Positions 8,739 to 17,896 of a stretch of 64,000 nt of DNA are shown here, piece by piece. The translations under genes and the position numbers were made by a program. The DNA is from Hydrocarboniphaga sp. (GTDB lineage: Bacteria; Pseudomonadota; Gammaproteobacteria; Nevskiales; Nevskiaceae). The DNA lies in NCBI RefSeq assembly GCF_028291725.1, contig NZ_JAQGNT010000051.1, positions 1 through 64,000 on the forward strand, written 5' to 3'. The first letter of the stretch is position 1; every line of letters begins with the position of its first letter. The notes under the pieces were generated by a model. The model saw only the letters and a program-made list of their open reading frames with translations, searched no databases and was not told where the DNA came from.

Positions 8739-9971
8739 TCAAAGGCTGTAACGCCAACGGATCGAGTTGAACCGCGCGTGCAGCTGCGCCGCTCTTTCTT
8801 GCCGCGACACTTTGACGCTGTCTGCGGGCAGTGCCTCGGCGAGCGCAGCGCGCTTGACCAGACGCGTGCGGAACACGGTCGATGCCTGGCTCAGCAGGCA
8901 GCGATAAGTCAGGTTGCCGCGCATGAAGCCCTGCGTGTCCAGCCAGTTGTGATAGCCGCAGTCGTCGTGGCTGAGGATCAGCCGGATCTTGCCGTCGCTG
9001 TCGACCGTGCTGCGGCTCGGCGTGTAGCTCACGGGGCGATACAGGTAGTCCATGCTGTTGAAGAACACGCCATTGTTCGAGACCATCCAGAAGCCCTCGT
9101 GGCTTTCGAACTCGACGATCAGCGCTTCATCGGCCGCGAGTTGCCAGCACAGGTGCGCGATGGAGCGGCCGCGCCTGACGTCGGCGCCATCGACGCCGGC
9201 CGTGCCTGGAAACCGGTTGACGTTCACCGGATCGACCACCGGAGCGCCGTATCGGTAGGGATGATCCGGCCAGTCGTTCATCAAGCCGGTGACAAAGTGC
9301 CCGGCCCAGTTCATCGCGGCGATCATCGTCTGCGGTGTCGGCAGTGGTCGCGGCTCCTCCATGTCGATGCGCTCGATGCGCATCTGCGCCGGCAACTCGT
9401 CCCAGCGATCGAAGCCCTGGCGCAGAAACAGCTTGCGCGATCCCGGCGTGGTTGGCAGCCAGTTGGGCCCGCGCTGCGGTCCGCCGATGTAAAGCTCAAA
9501 GCTGCCGTCTGCGTCGGCCTGCAACTGATGGCCGAACAGATTGGCTTCGGGAATGTCGCCGAAAGGCTCGTGCAGGCTTGGGATGTCGGTGCCCGGCTGC
9601 ATCGAAGGCCGCGGTCCTTGCACGGTGAAATTCAGAAAGCGCGCGGTGCCCTTGTTGCCGCTGATCTTGTAGACCGATTCGCCGTCGATCCAGGCTTGCA
9701 GATACACGAAGTCCGCGGCGTCGCCGCCGAGCTTGCGGTTCGGTGCGCAGAAGGCATGCAGTGCGGGATACTTCGTATCCTTGGTTTCCAGCGCCAGATC
9801 GAAGGCCTGGCCGAGATTCTGCGTCAGGAAGCGGAAGGCGTCCGCGCGATGCAGCGGTGTCGCCGGGTTTTCATCCTTGAACACGCGCTCGCCGGCCTGC
9901 TGCAACTGCGAGCAGAACTGCTGCCAGGCGCTGCGCAGCGCGGCGTCGTCGGGGCTGGCTCCGAAACTCAT
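8739..9971 (-). CDS. DUF1214 domain protein, cytosolic
   Basis: This 410-residue protein carries a C-terminal DUF1214 domain, recognisable by DEALIVEFESHEGFWMVSNNGVFFNSMDY, then DDCGYHNWLDTQGFMRGNLTYRC. There is no signal peptide, unlike its relative at 17897. The function of the domain is unknown. The ATG at 9971 (MSFGASP) is chosen over an upstream in-frame ATG that would overlap the isomerase gene. It is the last gene of a four-gene minus-strand operon (LLM enzyme, sulfotransferase, isomerase, DUF1214). A DUF1214 gene next to a TIM-barrel isomerase recurs at 17053-19204, so the pair is probably a functional unit. Confidence 0.75.
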   Translation of the reverse strand: MSFGASPDDAALRSAWQQFCSQLQQAGERVFKDENPATPLHRADAFRFLTQNLGQAFDLALETKDTKYPALHAFCAPNRKLGGDAADFVYLQAWIDGESVYKISGNKGTARFLNFTVQGPRPSMQPGTDIPSLHEPFGDIPEANLFGHQLQADADGSFELYIGGPQRGPNWLPTTPGSRKLFLRQGFDRWDELPAQMRIERIDMEEPRPLPTPQTMIAAMNWAGHFVTGLMNDWPDHPYRYGAPVVDPVNVNRFPGTAGVDGADVRRGRSIAHLCWQLAADEALIVEFESHEGFWMVSNNGVFFNSMDYLYRPVSYTPSRSTVDSDGKIRLILSHDDCGYHNWLDTQGFMRGNLTYRCLLSQASTVFRTRLVKRAALAEALPADSVKVSRQERAAQLHARFNSIRWRYSL

Positions 9972-9993
9972 CGATCTGCTCCCATGTTGATCT

Positions 9994-10809
9994 TCATGCG
10001 CCCAGCGATCGCAGCATCCTGCCGAGTTCCCCGGCTGCACGCGCAACCGCCGGTACGCGCCCTTCATGGTCGATTCGCGGTCCCAGCAGTTCCAGATCGA
10101 AGGCGCCCGCATAACCGGCCGCCAGCACCCATTCGAGCAGGCGCCACAGCGGAATCACGCCGTCGCCCGGAACCGCGCGCGAAGGCAGCGCGCGATCACC
10201 ATAGACGTAGTCGCTGACCTGGATGATGTCGCAGCGCGGAATCGCGCGCATCATCGTTTCGCGCAGGCCGGCCTCAGTCCAGCAGGCGAAAAAATCGATG
10301 CAGACGCCCAGGTCCGCCATCTCGGCCAGTGCGAGCGTATCGCGCAGCGAGTGGACGATATGCAGATCGGCGTGCAGCACGGACGCGGGTTCGATCAGCA
10401 GCGACACGCCCGCGGCTTTCGCCTGCGCGGCGCAGGGTGCGACGGCGCCGCAGAAGGCTGCGGCCGCCTGCTCCCAGGTCAACGAGCCGTGCCCGCCGGT
10501 GAGCAGGTAGATAGAGCGTGCGTCGATCTGCCGCGCGATCTCGATCAGCTGCGTGAGCTGTGCACGCGGCTGTTGCCAGCTCGTCTCCTCAGGCGACAGA
10601 TGTTGGCCCGGCATGAACACATGCGTAATGGTCTCCACGCGATAGCCGCCGCTGCTCAGAACCTGTTGTACCGCCGATAGCGGTTCCGTCAGCAATGTAG
10701 GGCTGACGAAGCTGACCCGCCGCGGCGCCAGTTCGCGCCAGTAGCCGGCCAACTGCGCCAGGCCCGCGTCGGGAAAGCAGGTCTGACCAGCCGATATTCG
10801 CTCGTGCAT
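9994..10809 (-). CDS. Sugar phosphate isomerase/epimerase-like TIM-barrel protein
   Basis: This 271-residue protein is of the xylose isomerase-like TIM-barrel superfamily. Candidate metal ligands lie at strand ends as the family requires: Glu in LLIEPASVLHAD, Asp in VCIDFFACW, Asp in IIQVSDYVYGD and Glu in FDLELLGPR. Such enzymes catalyse isomerisation, epimerisation or dehydration of sugar or cyclitol derivatives, or ring rearrangements, so the reaction is not predictable. It lies between the sulfotransferase and DUF1214 genes with gaps of 31 and 22 bp. A second family member at 17053 also adjoins a DUF1214 gene. Confidence 0.78.
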   Translation of the reverse strand: MHERISAGQTCFPDAGLAQLAGYWRELAPRRVSFVSPTLLTEPLSAVQQVLSSGGYRVETITHVFMPGQHLSPEETSWQQPRAQLTQLIEIARQIDARSIYLLTGGHGSLTWEQAAAAFCGAVAPCAAQAKAAGVSLLIEPASVLHADLHIVHSLRDTLALAEMADLGVCIDFFACWTEAGLRETMMRAIPRCDIIQVSDYVYGDRALPSRAVPGDGVIPLWRLLEWVLAAGYAGAFDLELLGPRIDHEGRVPAVARAAGELGRMLRSLGA

Positions 10810-10840
10810 GCAGTGCTCCGTTTATGCGCGAAACGATACG

Positions 10841-12010
10841 CTAGTGGCGCTTCTCGATCTCGATCCCGAAGCGCTCGCGGAACGGCGCGAACTCACGATG
10901 CAACTCGTCGATGTCCACGCCGATGAGGTCTGCCGAATAGCTGAACTTGCCGTAGCGATCACCGCGGTTGTTCTTGAGGTAATGGCGCATCGCGGCCTCA
11001 GCGTCATCGGTCCAGGCCACGCCGCTGCGCTCGTAGAAGCGCCGGATCGTGCCGACCGGGTCGGCGGTGAAGTCGGTATAGCGCACGTGGTGGATGCGCG
11101 GGTCGTGGAGCATCGTCGCGCTCATCATCGCGGCCATGCCGGCACGGGCGTCGGCCAGCTGCATCGCAGCCTGCTCTTTCAGATCGACGTGGCCGACCAT
11201 GCCCTCTGCCAGCTCCGCCGCCATCATGATGCGCGAGGCGATCACCTGTACCGGGTCGCGATGCGTCCAGATCATGTTGGCGTCCGGATAGGTGTCGAAC
11301 ATCGCCTCCAGGCGCCCGCCGTGGAAGCCCTTCAGCACCCAGTATTTCTTAGGCCTTGCGTACTGGAACTGCTGCAGCATCATCTTGTGAATCTGGTACT
11401 GCGCGCGCGGGTCCAGCGGCAGACCGCCGATCTTCATGCCCATCGGCACGCGCCACCAGGCAGTCGGTGTCATCATGCGGAAGTCGAGCGCCCAGGTGCG
11501 CTCGTCTTCGGGCAGGCCGTCACCGAGCATGTCGTTGTACGGGTGGCTGACCAGCCATTTCGGAATCTTGGTGTTGATATCGCGCCAGTCCGCATCGGCC
11601 TTTGCCTGGCGTGGATCGTCGTCGGCGGACAGGCCCGGTGGCGGCGAGGGATACATGACCTCCCAGAAGCGCAACGAGCGCGCATTTGGATCGACCGACA
11701 TCAGCGCGTGCAGCAGCGTGGTCCCCGAGCGCGGCTGGCCGGTCGCGAACAGCGGCTTGACGATCTTCTCCTGGCTGATCGGATAACGCTTGCGATCTCC
11801 GAACAGCTGCAGGCGCGAAACGAGCAGCCAGTGGCAGGCGGCGGCCCCGGCGCGCTGGCCGGTTTCGTCCATGCCGAGGCTGTTCAGATGATCGACGGCT
11901 TTGCCGAAGCGGGTCTTGAAGCTGGCGTCGTCGCCGTAGTCGGACAGGCCGGCCTCGGCCTCGGCCGTTGCGAGCAGTGCCGCCGTGTCGAGAATCTTGC
12001 TCTGGCTCAC
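10841..12010 (-). CDS. Sulfotransferase family protein
   Basis: This 389-residue protein has a PAPS-binding P-loop of sulfotransferases at about residues 91-99 (GQPRSGTTL) and the second PAPS contact region MIWTHRDPVQVIASR. It would transfer a sulfuryl group to a hydroxyl, though many bacterial relatives are uncharacterised. I use the GTG at 12010, because it forms a four-base GTGA overlap with the stop of the preceding LLM gene, a sign of translational coupling; an ATG at 12025 is the alternative. A sulfotransferase inside a catabolic operon is unusual and could point to sulfation of a sterol-like hydroxyl. That is inference. Confidence 0.85.
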   Translation of the reverse strand: MSQSKILDTAALLATAEAEAGLSDYGDDASFKTRFGKAVDHLNSLGMDETGQRAGAAACHWLLVSRLQLFGDRKRYPISQEKIVKPLFATGQPRSGTTLLHALMSVDPNARSLRFWEVMYPSPPPGLSADDDPRQAKADADWRDINTKIPKWLVSHPYNDMLGDGLPEDERTWALDFRMMTPTAWWRVPMGMKIGGLPLDPRAQYQIHKMMLQQFQYARPKKYWVLKGFHGGRLEAMFDTYPDANMIWTHRDPVQVIASRIMMAAELAEGMVGHVDLKEQAAMQLADARAGMAAMMSATMLHDPRIHHVRYTDFTADPVGTIRRFYERSGVAWTDDAEAAMRHYLKNNRGDRYGKFSYSADLIGVDIDELHREFAPFRERFGIEIEKRH

Positions 12011-13137
12011 GCGATGTCTCCACACAGACGCATCAGCTCATCCTCGGCTTCGCGCACCTTCTGTGCGGAACTCGCGGCATACGACAGGCCGGCCATGCCG
12101 CCGTAGTCCATGATTTTCGGCACACGCAGCCCGGCGTCGACGTAGCCCTTGATGATGCGTGCGACTTGTTTGGGCGTGCCGTGCGGTGTGATCGCGAGCA
12201 GCATTTCAGGCCGTGTTCTGCTGAGCATGTCCAGGATGCGTTCGCGCGGCAGCACGCCGGGCTCGATGTCCTGATAGCCGCGCCAGTTCTCCCCGAGCGG
12301 ATGCTCGAAACCATGCGTCTTCAGAAGCCCGGCCGGGAACTGCATGATCAGCGACTTGACCAGCGGCGTGTCGAGGATCTTCGCCAGCTCCGCGTCGTCT
12401 CCGAGAAAGCAGATCTGGATGTAGGCCGGCACGATCGCGGCAGGATCGCGCCCTGCGCGCTCGGCGGAGTTGCGCACCGCCTGCAACTTGGCGGAGAAGT
12501 CCTCGGGTGTCCAGGCACCAGCCGGCCACCAGCCATCCGCGTAACGGCCGGCAATCTCGAGCATGCGCGGGCCGCTGGCACCGACCCAGATGCGCGGGAA
12601 CTTGCCCTGATACGGCTCGGTATCCATGCGCGCGTGATGCAGCTTGAAGACCTGGCCTTCGAAGTCCACCGGGCCATCGCTGTCCCACAGCAGGCGAATG
12701 ACTTTCAGCGCTTCTTCGAAGCGGCCCACAGGCTTGGAAAAGTCGAAGCCGTAGGGCACGGTGTTTTCGGTCTCGCCACTGCCCAGGCCCAGGATGAAGC
12801 GGCCCTTGGCGAGATGATCGATAGTCAGCGCGCTCTGTGCGAGCAGGGCCGGATGCCGCCGCACCGTATCGACAACACTGGTGGCCAGTGGAACGTTCTT
12901 GGTGAGTACCGCTGCGGCGGCGGCCACCGCCATGCCGTCGAGATGGCGATGCGGTGAAGGCGAAGCCGTTGCCAGATCGGTGAACTCCGGCGTCCAGATC
13001 GAGTCCGGCCAGAAGCTGACCATGTGATCGGGCAGCCAGATCGAGTGATAGCGGCCGCTGTCGAGGTCGGCGAGCCGCGCCGGTGACAGGTCCATGGGCA
13101 GGGTGGTGCGCAAAAACGCGGCGGGTTGAACTTTCAT
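12007..13137 (-). CDS. LLM class flavin-dependent oxidoreductase
   Basis: This 376-residue member of the bacterial luciferase-like TIM-barrel family contains LAKGRFILGLGSGETENTVPYG and FPRIWVGASGPRMLEIAGRYADGWW, typical of the group that includes F420-dependent reductases. Whether it uses FMN or F420 cannot be decided here. F420 is rare in Gram-negative proteobacteria, so FMN-dependent monooxygenation is the simpler reading. GGAG precedes the ATG at 13137. It is the first gene of the operon that continues with the sulfotransferase, isomerase and DUF1214 genes. Confidence 0.85.
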   Translation of the reverse strand: MKVQPAAFLRTTLPMDLSPARLADLDSGRYHSIWLPDHMVSFWPDSIWTPEFTDLATASPSPHRHLDGMAVAAAAAVLTKNVPLATSVVDTVRRHPALLAQSALTIDHLAKGRFILGLGSGETENTVPYGFDFSKPVGRFEEALKVIRLLWDSDGPVDFEGQVFKLHHARMDTEPYQGKFPRIWVGASGPRMLEIAGRYADGWWPAGAWTPEDFSAKLQAVRNSAERAGRDPAAIVPAYIQICFLGDDAELAKILDTPLVKSLIMQFPAGLLKTHGFEHPLGENWRGYQDIEPGVLPRERILDMLSRTRPEMLLAITPHGTPKQVARIIKGYVDAGLRVPKIMDYGGMAGLSYAASSAQKVREAEDELMRLCGDIA

Positions 13138-13315
13138 CGCGGTTTTCTCCTGGGGCCTTGCAGGTCGCCCTGGCCATCGGTATCGATGGATGGGCGACGC
13201 GGTATGCGCCGGACTATAACGCGGCGATACCGGAATTCGGTTTCCAGAGTTGGAAAAGCGAGCGGTTGGTGATGGCCAATCCGTCGTCGTTCCAGCGAAC
13301 GCGCGAACACAGCGT

Positions 13316-13412
13316 GTAGGTTGGGGTGAGCGCAGCGAACCCCAACATCGGCGCGGCGTTGGCCCTGATCGGGCGGTGATCGTTGGGGTTCGCTGCGCTC
13401 ACCCCAACCTAC
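13316..13412. repeat. Intergenic palindromic repeat, family B copy 1
   Basis: The arm GTAGGTTGGGGTGAGCGCAG... (31 bases) is complementary to the arm ending ...CTCACCCCAACCTAC, with about 33 bases between. Copies 2 and 3 are at 42995-43073 and 60092-60169. It is a REP-like element; its false translation reads GWGERSEPQ. It fills most of the gap between the IclR gene stop and the LLM gene start. Confidence 0.88.
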
Positions 13413-13424
13413 CCCCAACCCAAC

Positions 13425-14333
13425 TTAGCTCCAAGCCCCTACCCGCGGTCTGCGCCCGTGCGTCTCCCCGGTCACATGCGCCGCAGCCGTGCATAGACGC
13501 TCCGCCAGCTGCAAGGCCTCGCCGCCGTCGAAATTGCCGGCAAAACCCGACATGGACATCGACAGCACCACCTCACCGCCAGCCGAGAACACCGGCGCCG
13601 AGATGTAGGCCAGCCGCAGCGATGCGTCGCGGTCCAGCGTCAGCAACTGGAACTCGTCCTTCGACAGATCGCCCAGCAAGCGGCGCATCTGTGCCCAATA
13701 ATGCGCGTCGTGAAACTTGGCGGCGTGATCCCAGATCATCTGCCACACGGATTTCACCGCGGGGCCGTCGGCCGCCACAGCGAAGCCGCGCAGGCGGATC
13801 GTCTCCAGCGCGCTGCGCAGGTAAACGCGCATCTCCTCTCCGCGCGCGCCGGTGCCGGTTCCGCGTGCAAGGTAGGCTTCGATGCTGGCCGGCTCGGCCC
13901 AGGCGACATGGCCAAGCCCCAGCGGCGGAATGAAAGGGCGGCGCTCTCCCACATGGCGGATGCCCTGGTCGGCCGGCGTAGAGCCGGTCTTGGCCACCGA
14001 GATCAGCTCCTCGTCGAATACCACCGTGGCCACGCACTGCAAGCCCAGCTCTGCGGTCAACCGCGCCATCTCCCCGCGTGCCAGCTGCACGGCCGGGTGC
14101 CGTTCCAGCGCGGCCTGGCCGACGGCGACGAGCGTCAGTCCCAGCGAATAGGTCTTGTGCTTGGCGTGGCGGCTGAGATATCCGGCCTCCGTCAGCGACT
14201 TCAGCGCGCGATGCGTCGAGCCTGTGCTGATCGGCAGGTGATCGAGAACCTCGGACAGCGAGAAGGACTCGGTCGGATGCGCCGCGAAGAAGTTGATCAG
14301 GTCGATAATGCGATTGCTGGAGCCCTCACTCAT
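13425..14333 (-). CDS. IclR family transcriptional regulator
   Basis: This 302-residue regulator has an N-terminal winged helix (about residues 8-70: IIDLINFFAAHPTESFSLSEVLDHL, then STGSTHRALKSL) and a C-terminal IclR effector-binding domain ending with VFSAGGEVVLSMSMSGF. IclR proteins bind an aromatic or acidic ligand and control catabolic operons. The ATG at 14333 is chosen because upstream codons lack any homology. It sits upstream of the LLM operon on the same strand, separated by a palindromic repeat, so it may control that operon. That link is inferred from position only. Confidence 0.88.
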   Translation of the reverse strand: MSEGSSNRIIDLINFFAAHPTESFSLSEVLDHLPISTGSTHRALKSLTEAGYLSRHAKHKTYSLGLTLVAVGQAALERHPAVQLARGEMARLTAELGLQCVATVVFDEELISVAKTGSTPADQGIRHVGERRPFIPPLGLGHVAWAEPASIEAYLARGTGTGARGEEMRVYLRSALETIRLRGFAVAADGPAVKSVWQMIWDHAAKFHDAHYWAQMRRLLGDLSKDEFQLLTLDRDASLRLAYISAPVFSAGGEVVLSMSMSGFAGNFDGGEALQLAERLCTAAAHVTGETHGRRPRVGAWS

Positions 14334-14571
14334 GCACGTGGACTCCCGGTTTCGCAGCGCTTTAGGAATGATGGCGGCCCATACCGCAGATAGCGCGACC
14401 CGCCGCGCTATGCACAGAATAACAAGCCCGCAAGCCTGGATCGCAACAGCGCATCCCCCGCCATCGAAAGAAAGTACAGGCAAGCAGCCAATCAAGCCTC
14501 GATCCGGGGTTCACATGTTTCGAGGCCATGACGGCAGCTTGTGAATGTTTCGTTATCACGGCGACACGACG

Positions 14572-15351
14572 CTAACGCTCCCAGACCAGCAGCGCCATCG
14601 GGTAACTCACCACGATGGCGCCCTGCTCGGTGCGCGCGGCGAGCCCAAGGCGATCGTCACCGCTGTCGGCGTCGGCCTGGTACAGCGCACGCAGGCGCGG
14701 CCAGTCTTCCGGGTTCGGGAAAGAGCCCGCGAGTACCGGCTCCAGCGGCGTGGTGGAGACGTAGCGCTCGACCACGTGCTCGCTCAGTCCGGCTTGGGTG
14801 CCCAGCGCGCGCAGCTGGTCCAGCGTCAGTGCGCGCACATGCGACGGATCGCGCAGACGCTCGCTGGCATTGAAGGCCTCGGCCTTGTCGGCTGCCGGCG
14901 CCATGTCGGTCACGGCCACGCGTCCGCCCGGTGCGCAGACGCGCGCCATCTCACGCACGACCGCGGCGGGATCGGCCACGTGATGCAGGCTCGCGCTCGT
15001 CACCACCAGCGTGAAGCGGCCGCTGTCGAACGGCAGCGGCAGCGCGTCGCCGATCTGGAAGTGGGCGTTGCGCACGCCGCTTGCTGCCTGCTGGCGTTGC
15101 GCCTCGGCAATCATGTTCGGCGTCAGGTCGATGCCGACGGTCTCGGCCACGAGCGGCGCCAGCGCCAGCGTGATCTTGCCCGGGCCGCAGGCGACGTCGA
15201 GCACGCGGTCACCGGGCTGCGGTTGCAGGGCTGCGATCAGGCGCAGCAGGCGCTGGTCGCGCGCGGCTCCGCGGACGAGCTGGGCATAGAGCGGAGCCTG
15301 GCGCTCGAACTGATCCAGAACAGCGGTCTTCTGCGCTTCGTGATCTCGCAT
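14572..15351 (-). CDS. Class I SAM-dependent methyltransferase
   Basis: This 259-residue methyltransferase of the UbiE/Methyltransf_11 type has the SAM motif I VLDVACGPGKIT at about residues 50-60, followed by VGIDLTPNMI and the post-I acidic loop FQIGDALPLPFDSGRFTLV. The substrate cannot be read from the sequence. It stands alone on the minus strand and is divergent from the broken AraC gene by 47 bp, which is tight for two promoters. Its C-terminal third (AGSFPNPEDWPRLRALYQ) matches no motif I know. Confidence 0.85.
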   Translation of the reverse strand: MRDHEAQKTAVLDQFERQAPLYAQLVRGAARDQRLLRLIAALQPQPGDRVLDVACGPGKITLALAPLVAETVGIDLTPNMIAEAQRQQAASGVRNAHFQIGDALPLPFDSGRFTLVVTSASLHHVADPAAVVREMARVCAPGGRVAVTDMAPAADKAEAFNASERLRDPSHVRALTLDQLRALGTQAGLSEHVVERYVSTTPLEPVLAGSFPNPEDWPRLRALYQADADSGDDRLGLAARTEQGAIVVSYPMALLVWER

Positions 15352-15398
15352 GGTGTTCTCCTTTTCCTGCAGGCCAGCATGGCGCTAGCCTGTTCGGC

Positions 15399-16046
15399 AT
15401 GCGCGCTTCCGACGGCCAAAATCACCCTCCTGGCGGCCATGCCTTGCCGGTATCGCCGCTCCACCGCCTGCGCGCGGCGGACAGCAGCACGCGAGCGGGC
15501 GCGTATCAGAGCAGCGAGATGTCGGTCGACACCGGTTGGCACCACCACGATCTGCACCAGCTGATCTATGCCTTCGAGGGCCGCCTGGAGGTGGAGAGCC
15601 CGGCGGCGCGCTACCTGCTGGCGCCGCAGCTGATGGCCTGGATTCCGGCGGGCCTGTCGCATCGCACGCACATCCACTGGGTGCGGTCGGGTTCGGTGTT
15701 CTTCATGCCCGACATGGTCGAGGATGACGGCGGCCGCATTCGCATCCTGCGTGCCACCAGCTTCATGCGCGAAATGCTGCAGACGGCGATGCGCTGGCCG
15801 ATCTACGCGCCCGAATTGCCGATGGGACGCTCGTACTTCGAGACCCTGGCCTACCTGTGCCGCGAGTGGCTGCAGGCCGAAACCTCGCTGCACCTGCCGA
15901 CGACGCGAGACCCCAAGCTCGCAGCCGCGATGGCCTATACGCAGTCCTGTCTAGCCGATTCCAGCTTCGCCGAGGCCTGTCGGAAACGCTCAGGACCTCG
16001 TTTCGCAATTGCGTCCCGCAATCGACGTCATCTGCGCTTTGCATAG
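15399..16046 (+). pseudogene. AraC-family regulator with truncated DNA-binding domain
   Basis: The frame encodes 215 residues. An AraC-type cupin sensor domain is intact (HHHDLHQLIYAFEGRLE, LLAPQLMAWIPAGLSHRT). The C-terminal part begins like an AraC HTH domain (DPKLAAAMAYTQSCLADSSFAEAC) but then runs into KRSGPRFAIASRNRR and stops. In the next frame the same bases read GLSETLRTSFRN, which is the recognition helix of such a domain. So a small deletion or frameshift has joined the two helices out of frame, and the second HTH is missing. The protein would bind ligand but not DNA. I call it a pseudogene, although a sensor-only remnant could still be expressed. Confidence 0.72.
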
Positions 16047-16179
16047 TCACCACTCCTGAGCGAAGCTCAATGACTCGTTTTGCGGCAGTGCTGCGAGTCG
16101 GAGCCAACGGGGCCTATTCACCAGGTGGCATTGAACTGCTCGGGCAAAGCCGATCGGTAACTACAGAGTTGAACATCCA

Positions 16180-16980
16180 ATGAGCAACAACGAATTCGCA
16201 GATCGGTATGGTCCCGTGGCACTGGTCACGGGCGCTTCCTCCGGTATCGGCCGGTCATTCGCCGAAGTGCTGGCCGCCAAGGGACTGGACGTGGTCGTGG
16301 TGGCACGCCGGGCGCAGCGGCTGCATGAGCTGGCCGCGCGTCTGGAGCCGCAGTACGGCGTCAAGCTCACCGTGCTGGAGGCCGATCTTTCGGATGCTGC
16401 CGCGGCGCAGCAGATTGTGAATGCCACGGCCTCTCTGGATATAGGCCTGCTGGTGAGCAACGCCGGCTATGGTTTCAAGGGCCACTACGATAGCGCCGAT
16501 CCCAAGGCGATGGCCGAGGTGCTGATGGTGAACTGCAACACGCCAATGCTGCTGGCTCGCGGCTTCGTTCCGCGGCTGCGTCAACGAGGCCGGGGCGGCA
16601 TCCTCTTCACGAGTTCGGTCGAAGGCTTTCTCGGCGGCCCTTACTCCACGGTTTATGCGGCGACCAAGGGATTCATGAACAGCCTCGGCGAGGGGCTCTG
16701 GGGCGAGCTGACACCGGAGGGTATCAGCGTGCTGACGCTGTGCCCCGGCGCGACCGATACCGAGGCTGCGCGCAATCAGGGCATCGATCCCTCGACGCTG
16801 CGCAACGTGATGTCGCCGGACGATGTGGCCAGCCTCGCGCTAGACAACTTCGACAATGGCCCGACGTACATCCCGAGCGAGCACTACCGGGCGAGTTTCG
16901 CCCATCTGCTGTCGATGCCACGCCGGGATGCGTTGATGGCGATGGCCAAGGCGATGAAGCCAGCCTCTGCCAAGACCTGA
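16180..16980 (+). CDS. Short-chain dehydrogenase/reductase
   Basis: This 266-residue classical-like SDR has the cofactor motif TGASSGIG (17-24), SNAG (93-96), Ser near 145, Tyr159 and Lys163 (YAATK). It would interconvert an alcohol and a ketone with NAD(P). The C-terminal 40 residues (YIPSEHYRASFAHLL) resemble the YqjQ/DltE-like subgroup. It begins a run of five plus-strand genes (SDR, isomerase, DUF1214, quinone oxidoreductase, SDR) with short spacing. Substrate unknown. Confidence 0.88.
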   Translation: MSNNEFADRYGPVALVTGASSGIGRSFAEVLAAKGLDVVVVARRAQRLHELAARLEPQYGVKLTVLEADLSDAAAAQQIVNATASLDIGLLVSNAGYGFKGHYDSADPKAMAEVLMVNCNTPMLLARGFVPRLRQRGRGGILFTSSVEGFLGGPYSTVYAATKGFMNSLGEGLWGELTPEGISVLTLCPGATDTEAARNQGIDPSTLRNVMSPDDVASLALDNFDNGPTYIPSEHYRASFAHLLSMPRRDALMAMAKAMKPASAKT

Positions 16981-17052
16981 TCCGGCGCCGCATCAACGGG
17001 GCATTGGACTCGCTGCGCGAGATTCACGTTAATGGAATCGGAGCCTCGTCTA

Positions 17053-17877
17053 ATGGACAGAGTCGGTATCGAATTTCTCAGCGTATTCAGTCTGCCGCCG
17101 GTGCAGTACGTCAATCTCGCAGCGGATCTGGGCTGCCACCACATCTCCACCGGCCTGACGACGGTGCCGGGCTACAACCCGCACGCTTATCCGGCGTGGT
17201 CACTGCGTGAGGATCGCGCGCTGAGGCAGGAGATGATCGCCGTGATGCGCGACCGCGGCGTGTCGATTTCGCTGGGCGAAGGCTTCTCGATCCGTCCGAA
17301 CATGGATGTGCGCGAGCGCGCGGCCGACCTGGCGCTGATGTGCGAGCTGGGGGTCAGGCGCATCAATGCCGTCGCCATCGATCCGGATCGCGCGCGCAGC
17401 TTCGACCAGCTCGCGGTGCTGGCCGAGATGGCGGCAGCCTGCGACGTCGAAACGACGATGGAATTCGGCCCGGGAATGACCGTGGGCGACCTTGCCACCG
17501 CAGTGGCGGCGGTGCGCCACGTCGGGCGGCCGGATTTCCGGCTGCTGATCGATACGATGCACCTGTGCCGTTCGGGCTCGGGAGCGGCCGACCTCGCGGC
17601 GCTAGCTCCGGCGATGATCGGTTATGTGCAGCTGTGCGATGTGCCGCTGGTGTCAAAGCACTCCAGCTACATGGAAGAGGCGATGGGCGCGCGAATGGTG
17701 CCAGGCACCGGCGAACTGCCGCTGCGCGACATTCTCGCCGCGCTGCCGCGTCAGCTGGTGGTCAGCCTCGAAGTTCCGCAGCTGGCGCTGGCGGAGGCCG
17801 GCGTGGGTCCGTACGAGCGCCTCGGCCGATGCGTCAAAGCGGCGCGCGGTCTGCTGACCCAGCTCGATGTCCAATAA
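17053..17877 (+). CDS. Sugar phosphate isomerase/epimerase-like TIM-barrel protein
   Basis: This 274-residue TIM-barrel protein is of the xylose isomerase-like superfamily. Candidate metal ligands are Glu in TTMEFGPGM, Asp/His in LLIDTMHLC, Asp in VQLCDVP and Glu in VSLEVPQ. I start at the ATG 17053 because GGAG lies nine bases upstream; an in-frame ATG at 17032 would add seven residues. It is the second gene of the five-gene run and its stop is 19 bp before the DUF1214 start. Its pairing with DUF1214 copies the 8739-10809 arrangement. Confidence 0.78.
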   Translation: MDRVGIEFLSVFSLPPVQYVNLAADLGCHHISTGLTTVPGYNPHAYPAWSLREDRALRQEMIAVMRDRGVSISLGEGFSIRPNMDVRERAADLALMCELGVRRINAVAIDPDRARSFDQLAVLAEMAAACDVETTMEFGPGMTVGDLATAVAAVRHVGRPDFRLLIDTMHLCRSGSGAADLAALAPAMIGYVQLCDVPLVSKHSSYMEEAMGARMVPGTGELPLRDILAALPRQLVVSLEVPQLALAEAGVGPYERLGRCVKAARGLLTQLDVQ

Positions 17878-17896
17878 CCGCGAACAGGTCATTGCC

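Noticed and set aside
12007-13137. Firm call of an F420-dependent enzyme
   Set aside because: The family contains FMN and F420 users and no F420 biosynthesis gene is visible, so only the LLM family is supported.
13250-13933. Open frame with GWGERSEPQ repeats
   Set aside because: It is translation of the family B palindrome and the antisense of the IclR gene. The same false peptide appears near 60092.
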